This document shows, one piece after another, positions 13,701 through 23,815 of a DNA stretch of 64,000 nucleotides (position 1 is its first letter; every line of letters starts with the position of its first letter). The translations under genes were made by a program, and so were the position numbers. The notes under the pieces were generated by a model. The model saw only the letters and a program-made list of their open reading frames with translations. It was not told the DNA's origin and did not search any database. This DNA comes from Gavia stellata (lineage: Eukaryota; Chordata; Aves; Gaviiformes; Gaviidae), in NCBI RefSeq assembly GCF_030936135.1, contig NC_082597.1, forward strand, positions 76,180,495 through 76,244,494. Direction: 5' to 3'.

Positions 13701-15350
13701 AAATATTTACTTTTCCCTGTTTGCAAGAGATGCCTTACACAGGAATGCATTACAGAAATCAGGGTGGTTTTTTTAAGCATACGCTCCAAAGTTGACACTA
13801 CCTTGTGATCCCAGGACTTGGGCCCCTTGCTGTTCCTGGCAAAACGAGCGGTTTACAATGCAGTTGGACCGCTCCTGACATAAGCATAAACTGCTTCCCT
13901 GATCCTCCCCACCGGGAGACTCTTGGACAGGCTTATTCTTTCCTTAGGTTACTTTGACAATAGCTCTCTTCTGCTTGAGGTTAATTTGGGCTGGTTTTTA
14001 GGGTATGACTATCTGGTAGGAAACATAAATTTTTATGTTGCTTTGACCACTGAGAAGAATGCCAAGGAGATGTATATTAAAAAATAAATCATACTTTCAA
14101 CAGAAATAAAAGCTGCTCCATGACACACTCATCAAATATTTGTAACCACCCACCTCCAATGCCACTCCGCAACAACTTAGGGCTTGCTGTAAAAATATTC
14201 TGAGGGAAAGGACAAAAAAGAAGTTATCAGCAGGAATTCTGTTAATTGTCACTGAAAGCCTTTCACTAAATCATTTCCTGTCCTCCGAATCCAGCTGGAA
14301 GCGTTCACCAGCTAGAAGGCGGACACACAATTGCACGGCCCCATCGCACGCTGCCAGACAAATGGAGGAAACTGCATCCTATCATAAATCTGTCAGTCAT
14401 GTACCAAATGGGTATCATGAGGGTTGGGTTTTTCTTCCCCCCAGTTATCACTTGGCAGACACACAGAAGCAGAGTCTGGAGATAAACTATTTGTATCATA
14501 GGCTTTTTTAGTGGCACAAGCCCACAAATTCAACTTACTGCAGACCCAATGCTAGAGCAGTGAAAGAGGCTGATCCATCGAGGAGGGGATCGGAGGGAGC
14601 TCAGGAGACCCGCCTGTAGTCCTGCTCTGCTGCTGGTCTGCAGGGCGAGCTTAAAAGATTTCTCCTTTAAAAAACCAGAACAAAACAAAAAACACAAGTT
14701 CAAACAAAACCAAACAGACAGACCAATAATACTGCCCTTCCTTTTAGGTGCTTTCAGTGGATGAGCTAGAGATCAATGATATCAGGAAGCACGAAGTTAA
14801 TTTATTTAATGCAAGCTGATCGGCGTTGTTTTGACACGTCCGGGCATATTCGAGAAATAGGTAAGTAGGTAGAAACAAAATAAACAAAGAAAACATCTGT
14901 GAGTTTCAGTAACAGAAGAACCATACCCAGACTCCTTTCTCCATCCAGTTGGTCCTGAAAAACAGTCAACATTTGCCCAGTGGCCTGGTGCTCCATTACG
15001 GATAAACAGCGGTACAGCCGTGAAGTCAACCAGTCTTGGTGAAGTCAACCAGTCCTGGTGAAGTCCGTAGGACAGACCAGGGGTCAGAAGGGAAATGGAG
15101 ACACCAAGAGGTAAATAGCAGGAGCTACAAAGGAATTTGGAGAAGCAGGGAGGTCTGGAGGCCATCCGGCCCAGGGGTGGACAGCAAGGTATGAGGAAAG
15201 CCCATGGGTATGGAAAGAGTCCTTTAGGCAAACATTTTGGATGCCAGAGGTTGCTAGGCAGGGTCTGGGTGGCTGCCCAACAACAGGCACCCAAAAAAAA
15301 TAATCACTGAAATGCTTTGCTGGTTCCTGCCAGGGGCAACTCAAGCAAAG
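10728..15350. other. Intergenic DNA, no gene recognised
   Basis: Only short frames without recognisable domains are present. GC content is somewhat higher around 11.4-12.5 kb. The longest frame is on the minus strand (162 codons, 14806-15294); it has no recognisable domain and overlaps a small tandem repeat, so I treat it as non-coding. Confidence 0.55.
15021..15065. repeat. 19-bp tandem repeat, about 2.4 copies
   Basis: The unit TGAAGTCAACCAGTCTTGG is followed by a second copy with one C/T change and by the first seven bases of a third. The surrounding 250 bp is unique-looking, moderately GC-rich sequence that could be an old, unclassified mobile element. Confidence 0.75.
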
Positions 15351-15416
15351 GCAAATGCCGGTGGCCGAGGCAGGATCGAAACACAGCTCCTGGCTCCCGG
15401 ACCAGCACCCAGCCGG

Positions 15417-15424
15417 GACGTCAT
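15417..15424 (+). promoter_or_regulatory. CRE-like half-palindrome GACGTCAT
   Basis: The sequence matches seven of eight positions of the CREB/ATF full site TGACGTCA. It lies in a small CG-richer patch together with the X-box and octamer noted separately. A function is inferred only from this clustering. Confidence 0.35.
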
Positions 15425-15474
15425 GGTGGTTGGTACTCTCGCCCTACTTTCAAAAGGAAACAACAGCGAAACCG

Positions 15475-15488
15475 GTTACCGTGGCAAC
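15475..15488. promoter_or_regulatory. Palindromic RFX X-box (GTTACC-GT-GGCAAC)
   Basis: Both half-sites GTTRCC and GGYAAC are exact and separated by two bases, which is the classical symmetric X-box bound by RFX dimers. There is no recognised gene start nearby, so it would act as a distal element or mark an unannotated transcript. Confidence 0.5.
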
Positions 15489-15526
15489 TTTTAGAGCGGT
15501 GACTGTTGCGGGAACAAACATTATGT

Positions 15527-15534
15527 ATGCAAAT
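15527..15534 (+). promoter_or_regulatory. Octamer ATGCAAAT
   Basis: This is an exact POU/OCT octamer 39 bp downstream of the RFX palindrome. An isolated octamer would be unremarkable; the proximity of the two exact sites is the reason for listing it. Confidence 0.4.
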
Positions 15535-15559
15535 AAAAGTATCCAGGCACAACAGCCTG

Positions 15560-18500
15560 CAAAAAAAAATATTAAAGCAAATAGCCAGACTAATATTTGC
15601 AAAAATAAGGGCCTGAAGTAAGGCTCGTAGATCCATAGCTAGGTCTTTAAATAAATAGTTTTGTTTCCAGAGGCTCTGAAGGACCACAAGAAAAGAACCT
15701 GAACTTTTCCTGAAAACTTAGTTTATCTGATGCCTCATCAGAGCATCAAAACCTACTGTTGAGATCTGGCTTTGAAAACGCAGCTCCACAAAGGCTGCTG
15801 CTGTTTTTTTGTAAGAGCAGTTACTAAGCTCAGCTAAAGGCTTTTCACATTATTTCATGCGTAATTTCGTTTCAGGCAAGAGGCATTTATACAAACTAAA
15901 TTGTTTTGGTTTTCTCCCATCCCCCCAGGTTCAACACAATTTATAGTCTGGGGCTGATTCTTATTGTGCTGCACCTTACTCTTTGCACAAGAGCATAGAG
16001 TAGACATGGCTCACAGTATGCTGCTTGGACTCATCTTACATTCAAAGAATATTAAAAAACTCTACTAACTAATGGGCATAAATTTGTGCTTCTGTTCAGA
16101 GGAGATCCCTTGTTGGAGAGCTAAGAACGTGTCCAAGGCGCTGTGCAAGACTGCGGTGCATTGATAGACCTGTAAGGAAAGTACATGCACAGCCCTTTCT
16201 CCCAGTATACTTAACTCCAGCTTCCTCACTTTACTTAGTCTTAGATTTGCTCAAAACCTCAAGAGCTGCCTTTCCCCCCACCTTTTTTTTCCTGTTACAC
16301 TGACAAGCCTCAAACACCCTTGAACATCCCAACACGTGTCACGCACATACTTACCAGGGTCTTGGAGCAAGTCTCAACCTGCTCCAAAATCTGACAAATT
16401 GCTTTTCTTTAATTTCTGGCATATTAAATATTTAGGGATTATATTCAATCCCCTATCAAAAGTCCTGGCTTCATCACTGATAAGTCATATGATTCCTCAA
16501 AGACACGAAAGCAGACTCATGGCTGTCTCTCTGTGGAGGCCTCAATAACTCTGCAATCATTAGTTTCACACACAAGACAACACTTTTTCTGAGCTGGGGT
16601 TTTATGGGCAGCACTTCCTTGATTTCACCTACAACAGGGAGAAGATTGGCATAAACTGAAAAATAAGTGAGGCAGAAACTGAATCCCACAGGTAACTGTG
16701 GGCCAACCCAATTGAAATTGAAATCGTCATCAAATCAAGAATGAACATAAATACTACTGTAACTATCATAGGATCTCCTTTATTTTAAAAAGCATTTAAG
16801 TGATACTGCACTTTTTTCCCCTCCTTTTGTTTCTTCCTTGCAACAGAGGCAGCCTAAAGTGTTTTGTTGAGGATACAGATCCTTATTCTGCTCAAGTGTT
16901 CTCAGAAGCAGCGGGAACAGCTCGCCCAGACAGCCTCGAGGGACACAGAAAACAGGTAGCCTTTTTAAAAAAAGACGACTTCCAGGAACGAACCTTCCAG
17001 CTTGGCGTTGTCAGGAAATGAAGCTTGTGTGATTGCAGCCTGCCTGTCCCCTCCGAGAACCCAATCCTCTCCCCAGCCAAAAACGCCTGACCCCGTTGTT
17101 AGCCAGTTTAGAGCATTTGGAAGGGGAGGGAATCTTAAGGACGCCTTGAAAATTATGTCCTTTCAAGTTTTTCTGAAAACTAAAGTTGGGTAAAGGGCAG
17201 AAATCCAGAAGTGTGCCCCCACTGAGGGAGGGGAAAGCCACAGACGGCCGCGCTCAGCTCTGTCCGGCTTCTCGCTGCCCTTCCCCGCGGACCCCGTGGC
17301 AGAGGACGAAGCTGAGATCATTGAGAGACGAAAGGGAACTGCAGAAAAACCTGAAGGAAACCAGACTCCATTAGCTCTGCTGCTCAGACAGCAATTTGTT
17401 TAGTAAATTGCCAAAGTAAAACAAACATAGAAAGAAAAACATCTGGGAGGAAAAATTGGTAAGAGGAATCTGGCTGTAAATTTGCTTCTTATCCCCCATC
17501 AGTCAACAGCCTCTCAGTTTCTGCAACACAAGAAAGGCACAGCACTTTCAGATGTTATTTGTTTGGTTTTTAAAGAGAGCACTTTAGGACTCACTTTAAA
17601 CAGCAAACAGAGGTGAAGGAGGGCAAACAGACCAATTGCCCCATTTCGACACCTTTGAAATCACCTAAAGGTGAACGAGGTCCACCGCACCCCCGAAACC
17701 CAGCGAGCCTCTCCTGCGCTGGGCAACGCTGCTGTCTCCTCTGCATCTTCCTCATTACTTTCAGGCAGGGCTGAATTAACTCTCCTTATGAGAAAGGTCC
17801 ACATCTGATCATGGGGAAACGTCATTTTTCCTTTTTTCCAGCAAAGCAGATAGGAACCGGCTACTATAAAGACAGAGCAATGGCAACAGCATCTGTATTA
17901 GTGGAGAGACAGTGCTGAATTTAACAGAGTGCTTTGAGCCGAATTCGGGGCTGGTGCCAGGGGAAGGGAGCTCTGTCCCAAGCTGTCACATCAGCTAAGG
18001 GCAAAGCTAAACCAAGCCCACTGACCGAGACAAAAAAACATTATCCAGTGATTACAGTAACTTGTTTAAAAATCTGCTGTGGGGAGCCAGCAACACTGGC
18101 TGAATGCAAAAGCTGAGCCCGGGAGCAGCAGCAGGCACCATAAATAAGGTTCTGTCAGCGTGTCCGTTATAGACCTTGTGTTCCTGGTTTGGTACGTAAC
18201 CCACCCCCTTCTGAAAAAAATCACATGAGGCTGGAACTTGGCATGCCAGCCTCCATCCCGCCCCGGTGTTTGTACAAATCTCAGCTCTGCTCAGGCTCCT
18301 CCATTTGACAAAAAAAAAAGGCAGAGGGGGGCCCAAAAAAAAAAAAAGATGAGTACATTGCCAAAAGATTTCAGTCAGTAGCTCCCTTTGCCATGAAGGA
18401 CAGTTTAGAGTAATATCAGCTGATAGGATTTCAAAATCCCTTTTGAAGTGATGGCCCGTGTTTTTATTAACGGCTAGAGAGAGATGCAGGCAGTTTTCAA

Positions 18501-19405
18501 GATTCGCAGGTCTCAATGAATTTAACAAAAGGTGCAAAGCCAAAAGTCCTGCTTTATGGGCAGCTCTAGCACCGTCTCCTGTCTCCCTTCCCACAGAGCA
18601 CAGCATTAAAAAAAAAACCCTTCCTACAACAGCGCATCTTTATTCAAGCCAATCTAGTGACCTTTTCCTTATTAAATAGCTAATAACTCTGAAAAGGTCA
18701 AAATTTAAAGTTTTATCAAAAGATGATCTTTAAAAAAAAGGGAAACTTTTAATTTAATCCTTTTTCCTCATTTTCAAAGAAGTTGAAATGGAAAACAAAA
18801 GGATGGCACTTCAGAAAATGAAATCATTGAGGTAAATTCTTTCTTCTCAGTTTTTAACTCTCCCTAGGAAAAAAAACAAACCTAAGATGAAATAGTGAGG
18901 GCTTGTCTGAGCAGGAAAGTTTTATCTGCTAGATATACAGCTGTAACTACGTAAGTGCCCAAGTCCTTTTACTACAACCTCTTCCAGCTCAGTTTAAGCA
19001 GATTGCAATGTCATAAGCTAAGCTTTAAAGAGGGAAAAAACCCGTAATTTGAAAAAAATGCTCGTAGCGAAACAAGAGTGTTCACCTGGGTAGTTAAAAC
19101 CAAATTTAACCCTGGTATAAATTCATACCTTGGCTTTCATGTTTAAACTTTCCCACGTCGACAATTTCTCAGAGGAAACATGAGGGTTTGGGAGGGAAGT
19201 GAGGTGGGAAGTAAAAATACTTTCCCAGTGCAAAGCCGAATGAGAACTAGAAGCAAGTAAAGACAAGGTATAAGAAGCAGCTTTCTCTCAGATGTTGTTC
19301 CTCAGCCCTTTCCACTCTTTCCCCCATTCATTTTAAAATAAAAAGAAAGAAAACCTGAGGCAGCAACTCAAAGATAAGCACTGGCATGTTTAAAATTCAT
19401 AAAAT
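15560..19405. other. Intergenic DNA, no gene recognised
   Basis: I saw no exon or RNA gene. A locally GC-richer piece is present at about 17.2-17.33 kb, and poly-A runs lie near 18.3 kb. The 184-codon minus-strand frame at 18052-18606 has no domain I recognise and crosses these A-runs, so it is left out as a gene. Confidence 0.5.
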
Positions 19406-19407
19406 TA

Positions 19408-19440
19408 TGGATTTTTTATTATTATTATTATTATTATTTT
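19408..19440. repeat. (ATT)n microsatellite
   Basis: About eight ATT/TTA triplets in a row. A T/G-rich stretch and a CR1 tail follow within 100 bp. Confidence 0.85.
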
Positions 19441-19537
19441 GAAATAAGAAAAGGCATGAAAAGAAACCCAACTCTTTTTCTGGTTTTTGTTTGTTTGTTT
19501 TGGGTTTTTGGGGGTTTTTTTTGTGTTGTTTTTTTTT

Positions 19538-19597
19538 TATGGTTGGACTTGATGATCTTGCAGGTCTTTTCCAACTTTAGTGATTCTGTGATTCTGA
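19538..19597 (+). mobile_element. CR1 LINE 3' end, severely 5'-truncated
   Basis: The segment reads from TGGTTGGACTTGATGATCTT through the tandem TTCTGTGATTCTG ending typical of the CR1 3' UTR. Only about 60 bp remain. It is nearly identical to the end of the longer CR1 copy at 38.8-39.5 kb, so the two belong to closely related families. A long T-rich run lies directly upstream. Confidence 0.9.
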
Positions 19598-19599
19598 CA

Positions 19600-22500
19600 C
19601 TTATCACGGCTACCAAAACCTTGACTTTCTCCATAATTTGCATTAACCCACACTAGACATCTGCCATTTGACCCCACTGAATAGGCAAGGGGGGAAGCAA
19701 CACCTCAGCGATGACCCTAGACTTCCTCCCTATCAAAAACAAAGCGTGCATACCCCTTTAACACAGCCCTGGGCAGAGGGGTGAGCTGTTAAAAATGAGC
19801 CTACTTAATAAAAGGAACACATCTTGGAAGTTAGTGCGTCTTGTCCCCTGAAACGTTTTATCCCTGTGTAGAAAGGGTGCGTTACCGTGATCACGCTAGT
19901 TCTGGCTGGCCTGTCACACAGCAGCGACATCGGTTTAGACACACAGGAACATACCGGCTCCTTTCTTCCATCATATGCATTCATGTCTTTCCCAACATCC
20001 AGTTACCAGGCTTCTGTCTTCCAGAAACACTCAATCTGTTTATTGCAACGGTTCAAACAAAAACATCTCCCATATTTTGTGTAAGACTCAATGCACCAAC
20101 AGCCAATTTGAGGGCCTATCTCTGTATGTTACTAGGCAACTCCAACACAGGAGTCTTTTCCTGGAATATAATGAAAGTTAAAGGAAAAAGGTGGAAAACT
20201 CCTATACTGAACAATTCAGCAGAAAATGTGCTACCACCAGACTTCCTGTTATGTCAACGCAAACCATTCTGAAACCGCCCAGCAAGTTATCAAGGTGTGG
20301 ACTCCAGGGCTCTCAGCCCTGCCAGCTTCAGACATTCAAAAAATAGGGAATCAGACCTCCTAAGAGAACCCAAAATATTATTTTTAAGTCACCCTCTGCT
20401 TGCCGAGTTATCTGGGGATACTGGGAAAATATCTAATTTCCTTTGCAGCAGAGAAGAAGTCTGGAATATCAACGTGTCTCAAAAGGCAGTTAAAATTGCC
20501 AAGCGATTACTTGATTCCAGGTGCTGGGGCTTTAACAGATATAAAAACCAACCTCATCAAAACACATTGGCTTTGTGGTAGAGGCCGTAAAACTCAACCA
20601 TTCCAGGCTATTTTGGATGTTGCGGGAGACCCTAAACCCCTCCAAGCAGGCTTGCTGGACGTTGCACAGAGAAGTATTAGACATTTGCTCCCCCTGTCCT
20701 CTAAGCAGGAGTGACAAGAGAGCATCTTAGGCAGGGGCAGCACAGGGAAACAAGACAGTCATGATTTCCACTTTAGAAGTTTGTGTTTCCCCTCCCTTGT
20801 TTGATCACTGAGTCTGTCTTGGGGGGAAAAAAAAAGAAAAAAGATAGAGTGTGTCCCTCAGTTGTGTTCTTTGGTGTTGCAGATAAAGATTTAGGGATGG
20901 TTTTTTTCAGTTTCAGAGTCATATCTGTGTAAATGTACTACAGACTTGTAGGAAAAAAAATGTGTCTAAAGCTAGAAGTGAAGCAAAGTAAGCCATTTTT
21001 GTCTTCACAAGTACTTACAGGTGCCCCAAAAAGATTCTGTTTGATTCAGGTGAGCTTTGGATTACACTTGCCCACCTTTATCTACGTACCTGGTTCAACT
21101 GAGTCTCACCATGAAATCACATGAGAATGAAGTTATTCCATAAAACTTTTGATACTTCTTGGTTCTGGGTGGGGAATAAATACTTTTAGCCAGGAGTCCT
21201 TGTTTCTGGATGGACTACACCTGTTCACAAGTTTTCCTGCATTTAGCCATAGAGCGGCACTTTAGATGGTTTCTGTTTTTATCAAAAGGCATTTATCCAA
21301 TGGACTGCCACATGCCTCTGTTGCACTTCAGCTAGAAAAATTAATTATGAGCTCAGTAATTGTACTACAGTGAGACTTACAGGAAGTCTCCAGAGAAGTT
21401 TTAAAAATCTAATTATTTTAAGCTTCCCTAGCACATTCACGTGAAGTTTTAGTAAGTTTATATCCAGAGCACCAAGACAACACGCAATGTGAAAACATTC
21501 TGCCTCACCTGACACTACAAAGCAAATACACAGTATTTGCTGCTGTCAAAGCCAGTAGGTCAAAAATTACTAAGGAGGAATCCAAATAGGTGAAACACTC
21601 ACTGGTATTTCCCCACCTGAAGTGCAGGTGGGTCCATGGGCTTTGGATCCCTGAGCTGGGGCAGACGCTGAATGTCTGGAGGCGGTTTTGACTACTTTCA
21701 GCTCACAGCAACCAAGGGATCTCAGTGCGTTCGCATCATTTTAGAGCACACTGATGATTCATACATGGTTACATGGCAATATTTACTAAGCTCTCAGGAG
21801 GCAAATTCAGTAGGAGAGATTAGTCAGCTGTCAAGCACCCATTCCCTTGCATAAGAATTATACGCTCTAAACAAAAGTTCTCATCTCCAACTTGAACTTC
21901 CGCCCCACCACCTACTCGCTCTTTTCATAGTTTCACAATCAGTGAATGAGGCCATGCCGTTATGTTTCCAGAGGCTGCGGAAGAAAGGAACATGGGAGAC
22001 ACTGGCAATGAAAAACGGAGATTTGAGTGTAGCAACTTGTTTCTCAGCGTAACTGAGCACAATCAAAGAGACACAACTTTTGATTTATTCAGAGCCAATC
22101 ACAGTTGCAATGGAAACAGACTTAGCTGGATACGGATTCATCTCTGTCCAAAAGCAGCCAACAGCCTCAAGCGTATTCACTGCTGAGCTCTGCACACCTA
22201 TCAGCAGGGCAATTGGCTTTCTGGTTTTTTTCAAAGTGTACTTCCAGTAGGACACACTGCAGGCTCTAGTAAACCCCTGTGTTTCAGGAGATATCACACA
22301 ATTTTTGTCTTTACATATGAATAGTTAGGAGTATGATTAATGATTGTGGCACTATTTCTCACTCTATCCAAAGCATACTCCACTCATCGCTAAAATGGAA
22401 GGGATCTGGGCAACGGAGCATGACAAAGTTTGGCAACTACTACAAAACACACTGCAAACACATATACAAACAGAAGGAAGAAAACACTTGTTAAAAACCA

Positions 22501-22610
22501 GCAGAGCAAGACCTCATTCCTAGATACATGGCCATTGAGTTTGTAGAGCCAACGCAAAGAGGGGCCGTGGTTTTCAAGACATCCTACTGTAAGAGCTGTA
22601 GCAAGAAAGG
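19600..22610. other. Intergenic DNA, no gene recognised
   Basis: Short frames only, for example 143 codons at 19841-20272 without recognisable features. I see no RNA gene and no clear repeat in this interval. Confidence 0.5.
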
Positions 22611-22619
22611 AGTACTCAC

Positions 22620-22831
22620 TGCACTGCTTCTGCGGTCATCGGGGTCCAAAAGATTGTTCATGCTTTTCCAGCTGTATCAATTGGTTGAGTAAATGTTGTT
22701 GCTGCTGCCTGCGATTATTTTCTTCTTGTGTGCTTTTAAATAAAGCTATCCTAAGCAGGACAGACCAAGCATATTTTATGCCCTTCTCATCCAAAAGTTG
22801 GAAGCCACTCACAGGTTTGAGAGCCCCACAC
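22620..22831 (-). other. Exon-like minus-strand segment with 64-codon open frame
   Basis: Read on the minus strand, a CTGCAG acceptor precedes 22831. One frame stays open for 64 codons to a TGA at 22638-22636, and a strong GCA|GTGAGT donor follows at 22620/22619. The frame contains a polar, Gln-rich stretch (EENNRRQQQQHLLNQL) that looks like a short coiled coil. It has no start codon of its own, and the other two frames are closed. I do not recognise the product. It may be a terminal coding exon, an exon of a noncoding transcript divergent from the dystroglycan-like gene, or chance. Confidence 0.25.
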
Positions 22832-23439
22832 CTGCAGGAATTATTTAAGCCCTTGTTATTGCTTTCATCTCCTCTTGAAAAAGAAGCATCAAATGCAGCA
22901 AGTCAAAAGTCCAGCCCTTGATGCTACAAAGCAAAGGATATTGACTCTCAGACTGTCTTCGCCCTCACAATTTGTTTGCCGTATGCCATACTCACCTTAC
23001 TCTTTGCTACTACTATGCCACAAAATCCTGACGGGTCAGGTTACTGAACTGTTTACCTGGCTCTCCTCTAAGCCATATGTTGAAGGCCCCCCTGATGAGG
23101 CCCTAGTGTAGCATTTCATCTCCTGGAGACCAAGCGGGCTTTTATCATGACAGCAGCGGGGATGGGAGCAACAGCAAGTCTGAAAGAAGCTGGGTTAAGA
23201 AGCATTATGAACTGGCTTTGTGCTACATGGTGTTTTCTCATGGAAAATCTTCAGCTGAATGGAGCGGCAATGGTAAGTACCAAGGCTTTTTAAAAGCCTG
23301 TATCCCTCCCCAGATGTCACTGGGGCCCAGACAGACCAGCAAGGCTGTAACAAACGCAACATGAGGCCTTGCCACATCTGACAGCTTTCTGCCTCCCCGC
23401 GAGATGAAGTTGGCTGATCTGAAGTGCATGTGCATATGG

Positions 23440-23623
23440 GTTTGCTTTTTTTCTTTCCCCTACGGCTCCGAAGCGCAATGCAGTAGCAGCACCCGGCTGC
23501 CAGCGGCGCGCAGCCCCGTACGCCCGCTGGGTGAGGATGGGTGCCTGCAGGGACCCAGCGGGCACCCGTGACAGGTTTCCTGCCTCGGGGTCCCCTTTGC
23601 TCCCAGGGACGCGAATCTTATCC
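23440..23623 (+). promoter_or_regulatory. Probable 5' region of the dystroglycan-like gene
   Basis: This is a CG-richer patch directly upstream of the signal-peptide ATG. A donor-like CTGG|GTGAGG at 23530/23531 and a good pyrimidine-tract acceptor ending at 23606 (CTCCCAG|GGAC) could remove a 76-bp intron from the 5' UTR. Without that splice, an in-frame ATG at 23537 would add 29 residues before the signal peptide. I saw no clear TATA box. Confidence 0.4.
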
Positions 23624-23815
23624 ATGCTCCCTCTTCTCTTTGCGCTGGTATCTGTCTGTGTAAACATGCCCGCTGTGGTTGCCAATGGATCAAATAACAG
23701 ACGGGAAGAAACAAAGAGCCTGCAAGGAATCCCAGACGCAACCATCCTTATGGGAAAAATATTCTATTATCCACTGCCAGTACTTGCCTTTCAGGGAATG
23801 ATAACTCATTACAAG
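23624..23815 (+). CDS. Dystroglycan-like, coding exon 1 (aa 1-64)
   Basis: It encodes the signal peptide (MLPLLFALVSVCV then a small-residue cleavage region near VVA) and the start of the first cadherin-like domain (GIPDAT motif). It ends THYK|GTAATG in phase 0. Human DAG1, from memory, has its single coding intron after the equivalent lysine (about K95), so the intron position looks ancestral. Confidence 0.88.

Noticed and set aside
14806-15294. 162-codon minus-strand frame
   Set aside because: No domain, cysteine- and proline-rich random-looking composition, and it spans a 19-bp tandem repeat. No splice or promoter support.
18052-18606. 184-codon minus-strand frame
   Set aside because: No recognisable homology, and it crosses two poly-A runs that give poly-F/K-like stretches.
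1-23000. ITPR2 first exons expected from mammalian gene order
   Set aside because: No ITPR2 N-terminal motif and no CpG island found. Its start probably lies left of the window.
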